In this document: in pieces, positions 49,738-61,700 of the stretch
How the letters are laid out: each line of letters begins with the position of its first letter
Numbering within the stretch: position 1 is the stretch's first letter
Assembly (NCBI GenBank): GCA_026874595.1
Contig: CM049310.1
Coordinates: 89,413,556-89,477,555 of the forward strand
Source: Sipunculus nudus
Lineage: Eukaryota; Annelida; Sipuncula; Golfingiida; Sipunculidae
Direction: 5' to 3'
DNA: 64,000 bases
The notes under the pieces: generated by a model
Databases searched by the model: none
Seen by the model: the letters and a program-made list of their open reading frames with translations, nothing else
Told to the model about the DNA's origin: nothing
Program-made: the position numbers and the translations under genes

Positions 49738-50112
49738 CACGAACAGGCACTGTTATGTAGCCGGGGAAATAATCTTCGTCCCTATGGGTCAAAATCGTGT
49801 TTAAATTTGAGAGATTACATCATTTATGTGGTGTTTTTACAATAAGCAAAGCATAAGCAAAACGTAAACAAAGTGTAAGCAAAGGAATTAGGACTTCATA
49901 AATGCGATTTTCGACCGTTTTCTGAAGTTATAATGTATTATTCGACGTGTCAGGAGTCTTATTTATGACAGAAATCGTGCAAAACACTAGAGATATTGTG
50001 ATCAAGTGAGAAAATAGGTCCCGAAAATCCATAATATCTCCATAAAAAAAGCAGAATTATACATTTCTGATTTTGATTGAACGAATTTGCTCTTTATTTT
50101 TATATTCATGTG
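49738..50112 (+). repeat. Type-a monomer (375 bp), representative
   Basis: Diagnostic marks: it is preceded by TGAG, so the junction reads GAGCACG and the GTGCAC palindrome of other junctions is lost; GGGGAAATAATCTTCG, which removes ACTAGT; GGGTCAAAATC; TTTGAGAGAATAC; CACTAGAGATATTGTG; GATCAAGTG; and ATATCTCCAT followed by a seven-A run. It is always preceded by the r-type tail (GATTTTCATTG or GATTTCCATTG, then TTTGCCC). This copy has the private change GAGATTACAT shared with 58778. Confidence 0.87.
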
Positions 50113-50490
50113 CACGAACAGGCACTGTTATGTAGCCGGGTAACTAGTCTTCGTCCCTATGGGTCATAATCGTGTTTAAATTTGGGAGAATACATCATTT
50201 ATGTGGTGTTTTTACATAAAGCAAAGCATAAGCAAAACGTAAACAAAGTGTAAGCAAAGGAATTAGGACTTCATAAAAGCGATTTTCGACCGTTTTCTGA
50301 AGTTATAATGTATTATTCAACTTGGTAGGAGTCTTATTTATGACAGAAATCGTGCAAAACACTAGAGATATTATGATCAAGTGAGAAAATAGGTCCAGAA
50401 AATCCATAATATCTCATTTAAAAAAAAGTGAGAATGATACATTTCTGATTTTGATTGAACGAATTTGCTCTTTATTTTTATATTCATGTG
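50113..50490 (+). repeat. Type-b monomer (378 bp), representative
   Basis: Diagnostic marks: CCGGGTAACTAG; ACATAAAGC opening the 11-bp word block; CATAAAAGCG; CAACTTGGTAGGAG in place of CAACTTGTCAGGAG; GATATTATGATCAAGTG; and CTCATTT, an A run and GTGAGAATG. In most of the array it follows type a. This copy has GGTCCAGAA (A at 50397), one of the few differences from its partner at 59153. Confidence 0.86.
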
Positions 50491-50867
50491 CACGAATAGG
50501 CACTGTTATGTAGCCGGGGAACTAGCCTTCGTCCCTATGGGTCATAATCGTGTTTAAATTTGGGAGAATACATCATTTATGTGGTATTTTTACAATAAGC
50601 AAAGCATAAGCAAAACGTAAACAAAGTGTAAGCAAAGGAATTAGTACTTCATAAATAAGATTTTCGACCGTTTTTTGAAGTTATAATGTATTATTCAACT
50701 TGTCAGGAGTCTTATTTATGACAGAAATCGTGCAAAACAGTAGAGATATTGTGATCAAATGAGAAAATAGGTCCCGAAAATCCATAATATCCAATTGAGA
50801 AAAAAGCAGAATTATACATTTCTGATTTTGATTGAACGAATTTGCTCTTTATTTTTATATTCATGTG
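50491..50867 (+). repeat. Type-c monomer (377 bp), representative
   Basis: Diagnostic marks: CACGAATAGG; GGGGAACTAGCC, which removes ACTAGT; GTGGTATTTTTAC; TTAGTACTTCATAAATAAG; a run of six T before GAAG (seven in the copies at 26765, 29400, 35794 and 42202); CAACTTGTC; GATCAAATGAG; and CCAATTGAGAAAAAAGCAG. Type c follows b and is followed by d, e or p. These alternative followers are where the different HORs branch. Confidence 0.86.
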
Positions 50868-51244
50868 CACGAACAGGCACTGTTATGTAGCTGGGGAACT
50901 AGTCTTCGTCCCTATGGGTCATAATCGTGTTTAAATTTGGGAGAATACATCATTTATGTGGTGTTTTTACAATAAGCAAAGCATAAGCAAAACGTAAACA
51001 AAGTGTAAGCAAAGGAATTAGGACTTCATAAATGCGATTTTCGACCGTTTTCTGGAGTTATAATGTATTATTCGACGTGTCAGGAGTCTTATTTATGACA
51101 GAAATCGTGCAAAACAGTAGAGATATTGAGATCAAATCAGAAAATAGGTCCCGAAAATCCATAATATCCAATTGAGAAAAATGCAGAATTATACATTTCT
51201 GATTTCCATTGAACGAATTTGCCCTTTATTTTTATATTCATGAG
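50868..51244 (+). repeat. Type-d monomer (377 bp), representative, an m/r hybrid
   Basis: The left part is type m apart from TAGCTGGGGA: GGGTCATAATC, TAAACAAAGTG, AAATGCGATT and CGACGTGTC. From GAGATCAAATCAG on it is type r: GAGAAAAATGCAG, GATTTCCATTG, TTTGCCC and TGAGCACG. The switch falls between 51,078 and 51,128, where the two types do not differ. Type d is thus most simply a fusion that closes a-b-c back on to the next a, creating the 1,507-bp unit. This copy has CTGGAG at 51052. Confidence 0.85.
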
Positions 51245-54200
51245 CACGAACAGGCACTGTTATGTAGCCGGGGAAATAATCTTCGTCCCTATGGGTCAAA
51301 ATCGTGTTTAAATTTGAGAGAATACATCATTTATGTGGTGTTTTTACAATAAGCAAAGCATAAGCAAAACGTAAACAAAGTGTAAGCAAAGGAATTAGGA
51401 CTTCATAAATGCGATTTTCGACCGTTTTCTGAAGTTATAATGTATTATTCGACGTGTCAGGAGTCTTATTTATGACAGAAATCGTGCAAAACACTAGAGA
51501 TATTGTGATCAAGTGAGAAAATAGGTCCCGAAAATCCATAATATCTCCATAAAAAAAGCAGAATTATACATTTCTGATTTTGATTGAACGAATTTGCTCT
51601 TTATTTTTATATTCATGTGCACGAACAGGCACTGTTATGTAGCCGGGTAACTAGTCTTCGTCCCTATGGGTCATAATCGTGTTTAAATTTGGGAGAATAC
51701 ATCATTTATGTGGTGTTTTTACATAAAGCAAAGCATAAGCAAAACGTAAACAAAGTGTAAGCAAAGGAATTAGGACTTCATAAAAGCGATTTTCGACCGT
51801 TTTCTGAAGTTATAATGTATTATTCAACTTGGTAGGAGTCTTATTTATGACAGAAATCGTGCAAAACACTAGAGATATTATGATCAAGTGAGAAAATAGG
51901 TCCCGAAAATCCATAATATCTCATTTAAAAAAAAGTGAGAATGATACATTTCTGATTTTGATTGAACGAATTTGCTCTTTATTTTTATATTCATGTGCAC
52001 GAATAGGCACTGTTATGTAGCCGGGGAACTAGCCTTCGTCCCTATGGGTCATAATCGTGTTTAAATTTGGGAGAATACATCATTTATGTGGTATTTTTAC
52101 AATAAGCAAAGCATAAGCAAAACGTAAACAAAGTGTAAGCAAAGGAATTAGTACTTCATAAATAAGATTTTCGACCGTTTTTTGAAGTTATAATGTATTA
52201 TTCAACTTGTCAGGAGTCTTATTTATGACAGAAATCGTGCAAAACAGTAGAGATATTGTGATCAAATGAGAAAATAGGTCCCGAAAATCCATAATATCCA
52301 ATTGAGAAAAAAGCAGAATTATACATTTCTGATTTTGATTGAACGAATTTGCTCTTTATTTTTATATTCATGTGCACGAACAGGCACTGTTATGTAGCTG
52401 GGGAACTAGTCTTCGTCCCTATGGGTCATAATCGTGTTTAAATTTGGGAGAATACATCATTTATGTGGTGTTTTTACAATAAGCAAAGCATAAGCAAAAC
52501 GTAAACAAAGTGTAAGCAAAGGAATTAGGACTTCATAAATGCGATTTTCGACCGTTTTCTGGAGTTATAATGTATTATTCGACGTGTCAGGAGTCTTATT
52601 TATGACAGAAATCGTGCAAAACAGTAGAGATATTGAGATCAAATCAGAAAATAGGTCCCGAAAATCCATAATATCCAATTGAGAAAAATGCAGAATTATA
52701 CATTTCTGATTTCCATTGAACGAATTTGCCCTTTATTTTTATATTCATGAGCACGAACAGGCACTGTTATGTAGCCGGGGAAATAATCTTCGTCCCTATG
52801 GGTCAAAATCGTGTTTAAATTTGAGAGAATACATCATTTATGTGGTGTTTTTACAATAAGCAAAGCATAAGCAAAACGTAAACAAAGTGTAAGCAAAGGA
52901 ATTAGGACTTCATAAATGCGATTTTCGACCGTTTTCTGAAGTTATAATGTATTATTCGACGTGTCAGGAGTCTTATTTATGACAGAAATCGTGCAAAACA
53001 CTAGAGATATTGTGATCAAGTGAGAAAATAGGTCCCGAAAATCCATAATATCTCCATAAAAAAAGCAGAATTATACATTTCTGATTTTGATTGAACGAAT
53101 TTGCTCTTTATTTTTATATTCATGTGCACGAACAGGCACTGTTTTTAGCCGGGTAACTAGTCTTCGTCCCTATGGGTCATAATCGTGTTTAAATTTGGGA
53201 GAATACATCATTTATGTGGTGTTTTTACATAAAGCAAAGCATAAGCAAAACGTAAACAAAGTGTAAGCAAAGGAATTAGGACTTCATAAAAGCGATTTTC
53301 GACCGTTTTCTGAAGTTATAATGTATTATTCAACTTGGTAGGAGTCTTATTTATGACAGAAATCGTGCAAAACACTAGAGATATTATGATCAAGTGAGAA
53401 AATAGGTCCCGAAAATCCATAATATCTCATTTAAAAAAAAGTGAGAATGATACATTTCTGATTTTGATTGAACGAATTTGCTCTTTATTTTTATATTCAT
53501 GTGCACGAATAGGCACTGTTATGTAGCCGGGGAACTAGCCTTCGTCCCTATGGGTCATAATCGTGTTTAAATTTGGGAGAATACATCATTTATGTGGTAT
53601 TTTTACAATAAGCAAAGCATAAGCAAAACGTAAACAAAGTGTAAGCAAAGGAATTAGTACTTCATAAATAAGATTTTCGACCGTTTTTTGAAGTTATAAT
53701 GTATTATTCAACTTGTCAGGAGTCTTATTTATGACAGAAATCGTGCAAAACAGTAGAGATATTGTGATCAAATGAGAAAATAGGTCCCGAAAATCCATAA
53801 TATCCAATTGAGAAAAAAGCAGAATTATACATTTCTGATTTTGATTGAACGAATTTGCTCTTTATTTTTATATTCATGTGCACGAACAGGCACTGTTATG
53901 TAGCTGGGGAACTAGTCTTCGTTCCTATGGGTCATAATCGTGTTTAAATTTGGGAGAATACATCATTTATGTGGTGTTTTTACAATAAGCAAAGCATAAG
54001 CAAAACGTAAACAAAGTGTAAGCAAAGGAATTAGGACTTCATAAATGCGATTTTCGACCGTTTTCTGAAGTTATAATGTATTATTCGACGTGTCAGGAGT
54101 CTTATTTATGACAGAAATCGTGCAAAACAGTAGAGATATTGAGATCAAATCAGAAAATAGGTCCCGAAAATCCATAATATCCAATTGAGAAAAATGCAGA

Positions 54201-57200
54201 ATTATACATTTCTGATTTCCATTGAACGAATTTGCCCTTTATTTTTATATTCATGAGCACGAACAGGCACTGTTATGTAGCCGGGGAAATAATCTTCGTC
54301 CCTATGGGTCAAAATCGTGTTTAAATTTGAGAGAATACATCATTTATGTGGTGTTTTTACAATAAGCAAAGCATAAGCAAAACGTAAACAAAGTGTAAGC
54401 AAAGGAATTAGGACTTCATAAATGCGATTTTCGACCGTTTTCTGAAGTTATAATGTATTATTCGACGTGTCAGGAGTCTTATTTATGACAGAAATCGTGC
54501 AAAACACTAGAGATATTGTGATCAAGTGAGAAAATAGGTCCCGAAAATCCATAATATCTCCATAAAAAAAGCAGAATTATACATTTCTGATTTTGATTGA
54601 ACGAATTTGCTCTTTATTTTTATATTCATGTTCACGAACAGGCACTGTTATGTAGCCGGGTAACTAGTCTTCGTCCCTATGGGTCATAATCGTGTTTAAA
54701 TTTGGGAGAATACATCATTTATGTGGTGTTTTTACATAAAGGAAAGCATAAGCAAAACGTAAACAAAGTGTAAGCAAAGGAATTAGGACTTCATAAAAGC
54801 GATTTTCGACCGTTTTCTGAAGTTATAATGTATTATTCAACTTGGTAGGAGTCTTATTTATGACAGAAATCGTGCAAAACACTAGAGATATTATGATCAA
54901 GTGAGAAAATAGGTCCCGAAAATCCATAATATCTCATTTAAAAAAAAGTGAGAATGATACATTTCTGATTTTGATTGAACGAATTTGCTCTTTATTTTTA
55001 TATTCATGTGCACGAATAGGCACTGTTATGTAGCCGGGGAACTAGCCTTCGTCCCTATGGGTCATAATCGTGTTTAAATTTGGGAGAATACATCATTTAT
55101 GTGGTATTTTTACAATAAGCAAAGCATAAGCAAAACGTAAACAAAGTGTAAGCAAAGGAATTAGTACTTCATAAATAAGATTTTCGACCGTTTTTTGAAG
55201 TTATAATGTATTATTCAACTTGTCAGGAGTCTTATTTATGACAGAAATCGTGCAAAACAGTAGAGATATTGTGATCAAATGAGAAAATAGGTCCCGAAAA
55301 TCCATAATATCCAATTGAGAAAAAAGCAGAATTATACATTTCTGATTTTGATTGAACGAATTTGCTCTTTATTTTTATATTCATGTGCACGAACAGGCAC
55401 TGTTATGTAGCTGGGGAACTAGTCTTCGTCCCTATGGGTCATAATCGTGTTTAAATTTGGGAGAATACATCATTTATGTGGTGTTTTTACAATAAGCAAA
55501 GCATAAGCAAAACGTAAACAAAGTGTAAGCAAAGGAATTAGGACTTCATAAATGCGATTTTCGACCGTTTTCTGAAGTTATAATGTATTATTCGACGTGT
55601 CAGGAGTCTTATTTATGACAGAAATCGTGCAAAACAGTAGAGATATTGAGATCAAATCAGAAAATAGGTCCCGAAAATCCATAATATCCAATTGAGAAAA
55701 ATGCAGAATTATACATTTCTGATTTCCATTGAACGAATTTGCCCTTTATTTTTATATTCATGAGCACGAACAGGCACTGTTATGTAGCCGGGGAAATAAT
55801 CTTCGTCCCTATGGGTCAAAATCGTGTTTAAATTTGAGAGAATACATCATTTATGTGGTGTTTTTACAATAAGCAAAGCATAAGCAAAACGTAAACAAAG
55901 TGTAAGCAAAGGAATTAGGACTTCATAAATGCGATTTTCGACCGTTTTCTGAAGTTATAATGTATTATTCGACGTGTCAGGAGTCTTATTTATGACAGAA
56001 ATCGTGCAAAACACTAGAGATATTGTGATCAAGTGAGAAAATAGGTCCCGAAAATCCATAATATCTCCATAAAAAAAGCAGAATTATACATTTCTGATTT
56101 TGATTGAACGAATTTGCTCTTTATTTTTATATTCATGTGCACGAACAGGCACTGTTATGTAGCCGGGTAACTAGTCTTCGTCCCTATGGGTCATAATCGT
56201 GTTTAAATTTGGGAGAATACATCATTTATGTGGTGTTTTTACATAAAGCAAAGCAAAAGCAAAACGTAAACAAAGTGTAAGCAAAGGAATTAGGACTTCA
56301 TAAAAGCGATTTTCGACCGTTTTCTGAAGTTATAATGTATTATTCAACTTGGTAGGAGTCTTATTTATGACAGAAATCGTGCAAAACACTAGAGATATTA
56401 TGATCAAGTGAGAAAATAGGTCCCGAAAATCCATAATATCTCATTTAAAAAAAAGTGAGAATGATACATTTCTGATATTGATTGAACGAATTTGCTCTTT
56501 ATTTTTATATTCATGTGCACGAATAGGCACTGTTATGTAGCCGGGGAACTAGCCTTCGTCCCTATGGGTCATAATCGTGTTTAAATTTGGGAGAATACAT
56601 AATTTATGTGGTATTTTTACAATAAGCAAAGCATAAGCAAAACGTAAACAAAGTGTAAGCAAAGGAATTAGTACTTCATAAATAAGATTTTCGACCGTTT
56701 TTTGAAGTTATAATGTATTATTCAACTTGTCAGGAGTCTTATTTATGACAGAAATCGTGCAAAACAGTAGAGATATTGTGATCAAATGAGAAAATAGGTC
56801 CCGAAAATCCATAATATCCAATTGAGAAAAAAGCAGAATTATACATTTCTGATTTTGATTGAACGAATTTGCTCTTTATTTTTATATTCATGTGCAAGAA
56901 CAGCACTGTTATGTAGCTGGGGAACTAGTCTTCGTCCCTATGGGTCATAATCGTGTTTAAATTTGGGAGAATACATCATTTATGTGGTGTTTTTACAATA
57001 AGCAAAGCATAAGCAAAACGTAAACAAAGTGTAAGCAAAGGAATTAGGACTTCATAAATGCGATTTTCGACCGTTTTCTGAAGTTATAATGTATTATTCG
57101 ACGTGTCAGGAGTCTTATTTATGACAGAAATCGTGCAAAACAGTAGAGATATTGAGATCAAATCAGAAAATAGGTCCCGAAAATCCATAATATCCAATTG

Positions 57201-58400
57201 AGAAAAATGCAGAATTATACATTTCTTATTTCCATTGAACGAATTTGCCCTTTATTTTTATATTCATGAGCACGAACAGGCACTGTTATGTAGCCGGGGA
57301 AATAATCTTCGTCCCTATGGGTCAAAATCGTGTTTAAATTTGAGAGAATACATCATTTATGTGGTGTTTTTACAATAAGCAAAGCATAAGCAAAACGTAA
57401 ACAAAGTGTAAGCAAAGGAATTAGGACTTCATAAATGCGATTTTCGACCGTTTTCTGAAGTTATAATGTATTATTCGACGTGTCAGGAGTCTTATTTATG
57501 ACAGAAATCGTGCAAAACACTAGAGATATTGTGATCAAGTGAGAAAATAGGTCCCGAAAATCCATAATATCTCCATAAAAAAAGCAGAATTATACATTTC
57601 TGATTTTGATTGAACGAATTTGCTCTTTATTTTTATATTCATGTGCACGAACAGGCACTGTTATGTAGCCGGGTAACTAGTCTTCGTCCCTATGGGTCAT
57701 AATCGTGTTTAAATTTGGGAGAATACATCATTTATGTGGTGTTTTTACATAAAGCAAAGCATAAGCAAAACGTAAACAAAGTGTAAGCAAAGGAATTAGG
57801 ACTTCATAAAAGCGATTTTTGACCGTTTTCTGAAGTTATAATGTATTATTCAACTTGGTAGGAGTCTTATTTATGACAGAAATCGTGCAAAACACTAGAG
57901 ATATTATGATCAAGTGAGAAAATAGGTCCCGAAAATCCATAATATCTCATTTAAAAAAAAGTGAGAATGATACATTTCTGATTTTGATTGAACGAATTTG
58001 CTCTTTATTTTTATATTCATGTGCACGAATAGGCACTGTTATGTAGCCGGGGAACTAGCCTTCGTCCCTATGGGTCATAATCGTGTTTAAATTTGGGAGA
58101 ATACATCATTTATGTTTTATTTTTACAATAAGCAAAGCATAAGCAAAACGTAAACAAAGTGTAAGCAAAGGAATTAGTACTTCATAAATAAGATTTTCGA
58201 CCGTTTTTTGAAGTTATAATGTATTATTCAACTTGTCAGGAGTCTTATTTATGACAGAAATCGTGCAAAACAGTAGAGATATTGTGATCAAATGAGAAAA
58301 TAGGTCCCGAAAATCCATAATATCCAATTGAGAAAAAAGCAGAATTATACATTTCTGATTTTGATTGAACGAATTTGCTCTTTATTTTTATATTCATGTG

Positions 58401-58777
58401 CACGAACAGGCACTGTTATGTAGCCCGGGTACTAGTCTTCGTCCCTACGGGTCAAAATCGTGTTTAAATTTAGGAGAATACATCAATTATGTGGTGTTTT
58501 TACAATAAGCAAAGCATAAGCAAAACGTAGACAAAGTGTAAGCAAAGGAATTAGGACTCCATAAATGAGATTTTCGACCGTTTATTGAAGTTATAATGTA
58601 TTATTCAACTTGTCAGGAGTCTTATTTATGACAGAAATCGTGCAAAACAGTAGAGATATTGAGATCAAATCAGAAAATAGGTCCCGAAAATCCATAATAT
58701 CCAATTGAGAAAAATGCAGAATTATACATTTCTGATTTTCATTGAACGAATTTGCCCTTTATTTTTATATTCATGAG
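58401..58777 (+). repeat. Junction monomer, e head and r tail, ends super-HOR copy 1
   Basis: The head is type e: CCCGGGTACTAG, TTTAGGAGAATAC, ATCAATTATG, GTAGAC, GGACTCCATAAATGAG and AATGTATT (G at 58598). The tail is type r: A at 58662 in GAGATC, AATCAG, GAGAAAAATGCAG, GATTTTCATTG and TTTGCCC. The corresponding r monomer at 49362 has C at 49558 (AATCTATT). The exchange therefore fell between 58,599 and 58,661 here, equal to 49,559-49,621 on the partner. That is the footprint of an unequal crossover between an e and an r monomer displaced by 24 monomers. Confidence 0.87.
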
Positions 58778-61700
58778 CACGAACAGGCACTGTTATGTAG
58801 CCGGGGAAATAATCTTCGTCCCTATGGGTCAAAATCGTGTTTAAATTTGAGAGATTACATCATTTATGTGGTGTTTTTACAATAAGCAAAGCATAAGCAA
58901 AACGTAAACAAAGTGTAAGCAAAGGAATTAGGACTTCATAAATGCGATTTTCGACCGTTTTCTGAAGTTATAATGTATTATTCGACGTGTCAGGAGTCTT
59001 ATTTATGACAGAAATCGTGCAAAACACTAGAGATATTGTGATCAAGTGAGAAAATAGGTCCCGAAAATCCATAATATCTCCATAAAAAAAGCAGAATTAT
59101 ACATTTCTGATTTTGATTGAACGAATTTGCTCTTTATTTTTATATTCATGTGCACGAACAGGCACTGTTATGTAGCCGGGTAACTAGTCTTCGTCCCTAT
59201 GGGTCATAATCGTGTTTAAATTTGGGAGAATACATCATTTATGTGGTGTTTTTACATAAAGCAAAGCATAAGCAAAACGTAAACAAAGTGTAAGCAAAGG
59301 AATTAGGACTTCATAAAAGCGATTTTCGACCGTTTTCTGAAGTTATAATGTATTATTCAACTTGGTAGGAGTCTTATTTATGACAGAAATCGTGCAAAAC
59401 ACTAGAGATATTATGATCAAGTGAGAAAATAGGTCCCGAAAATCCATAATATCTCATTTAAAAAAAAGTGAGAATGATACATTTCTGATTTTGATTGAAC
59501 GAATTTGCTCTTTATTTTTATATTCATGTGCACGAATAGGCACTGTTATGTAGCCGGGGAACTAGCCTTCGTCCCTATGGGTCATAATCGTGTTTAAATT
59601 TGGGAGAATACATCATTTATGTGGTATTTTTACAATAAGCAAAGCATAAGCAAAACGTAAACAAAGTGTAAGCAAAGGAATTAGTACTTCATAAATAAGA
59701 TTTTCGACCGTTTTTTGAAGTTATAATGTATTATTCAACTTGTCAGGAGTCTTATTTATGACAGAAATCGTGCAAAACAGTAGAGATATTGTGATCAAAT
59801 GAGAAAATAGGTCCCGAAAATCCATAATATCCAATTGAGAAAAAAGCAGAATTATACATTTCTGATTTTGATTGAACGAATTTGCTCTTTATTTTTATAT
59901 TCATGTGCACGAACAGGCACTGTTATGTAGCTGGGGAACTAGTCTTCGTCCCTATGGGTCATAATCGTGTTTAAATTTGGGAGAATACATCATTTATGTG
60001 GTGTTTTTACAATAAGCAAAGCATAAGCAAAACGTAAACAAAGTGTAAGCAAAGGAATTAGGACTTCATAAATGCGATTTTCGACCGTTTTCTGGAGTTA
60101 TAATGTATTATTCGACGTGTCAGGAGTCTTATTTATGACAGAAATCGTGCAAAACAGTAGAGATATTGAGATCAAATCAGAAAATAGGTCCCGAAAATCC
60201 ATAATATCCAATTGAGAAAAATGCAGAATTATACATTTCTGATTTCCATTGAACGAATTTGCCCTTTATTTTTATATTCATGAGCACGAACAGGCACTGT
60301 TATGTAGCCGGGGAAATAATCTTCGTCCCTATGGGTCAAAATCGTGTTTAAATTTGAGAGAATACATCATTTATGTGGTGTTTTTACAATAAGCAAAGCA
60401 TAAGCAAAACGTAAACAAAGTGTAAGCAAAGGAATTAGGACTTCATAAATGCGATTTTCGACCGTTTTCTGAAGTTATAATGTATTATTCGACGTGTCAG
60501 GAGTCTTATTTATGACAGAAATCGTGCAAAACACTAGAGATATTGTGATCAAGTGAGAAAATAGGTCCCGAAAATCCATAATATCTCCATAAAAAAAGCA
60601 GAATTATACATTTCTGATTTTGATTGAACGAATTTGCTCTTTATTTTTATATTCATGTGCACGAACAGGCACTGTTATGTAGCCGGGTAACTAGTCTTCG
60701 TCCCTATGGGTCATAATCGTGTTTAAATTTGGGAGAATACATCATTTATGTGGTGTTTTTACATAAAGCAAAGCATAAGCAAAACGTAAACAAAGTGTAA
60801 GCAAAGGAATTAGGACTTCATAAAAGCGATTTTCGACCGTTTTCTGAAGTTATAATGTATTATTCAACTTGGTAGGAGTCTTATTTATGACAGAAATCGT
60901 GCAAAACACTAGAGATATTATGATCAAGTGAGAAAATAGGTCCCGAAAATCCATAATATCTCATTTAAAAAAAAGTGAGAATGATACATTTCTGATTTTG
61001 ATTGAACGAATTTGCTCTTTATTTTTATATTCATGTGCACGAATAGGCACTGTTATGTAGCCGGGGAACTAGCCTTCGTCCCTATGGGTCATAATCGTGT
61101 TTAAATTTGGGAGAATACATCATTTATGTGGTATTTTTACAATAAGCAAAGCATAAGCAAAACGTAAACAAAGTGTAAGCAAAGGAATTAGTACTTCATA
61201 AATAAGATTTTCGACCGTTTTTTGAAGTTATAATGTATTATTCAACTTGTCAGGAGTCTTATTTATGACAGAAATCGTGCAAAACAGTAGAGATATTGTG
61301 ATCAAATGAGAAAATAGGTCCCGAAAATCCATAATATCCAATTGAGAAAAAAGCAGAATTATACATTTCTGATTTTGATTGAACGAATTTGCTCTTTATT
61401 TTTATATTCATGTGCACGAACAGGCACTGTTATGTAGCTGGGGAACTAGTCTTCGTCCCTATGGGTCATAATCGTGTTTAAATTTGGGAGAATACATCAT
61501 TTATGTGGTGTTTTTACAATAAGCAAAGCATAAGCAAAACGTAAACAAAGTGTAAGCAAAGGAATTAGGACTTCATAAATGCGATTTTCGACCGTTTTCT
61601 GGAGTTATAATGTATTATTCGACGTGTCAGGAGTCTTATTTATGACAGAAATCGTGCAAAACAGTAGAGATATTGAGATCAAATCAGAAAATAGGTCCCG

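Larger units (their letters stand above)
49738..58777 (+). repeat. 24-monomer super-HOR, copy 1 (9,040 bp)
   Basis: Six four-monomer units start at 49738, 51245, 52752, 54258, 55765 and 57271, spaced 1,506-1,507 bp. Five are a-b-c-d; the sixth ends in the hybrid monomer at 58401 instead of d. Individual units carry private marks: GAGATTACAT at 49811, CTGGAG at 51052 and 52559, GTTTTTAGCC at 53141, CGTTCC at 53920, TTCACG at 54631, AAGCAAAAGC near 56252, CAAGAACAGCACTG at 56895, and TATGTTTTATTT near 58112. The first six recur in the same order exactly 9,040 bp downstream, so the 24-monomer block was copied as one piece. Confidence 0.93.

Noticed and set aside
53141-53150. GTTTTTAGCC as a possible junction scar at 53141 and 62181
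   Set aside because: It is a one-base shortening with substitutions relative to GTTATGTAGCC. Both instances are partners across the 9,040-bp duplication, so it is a single inherited mutation rather than two junctions.
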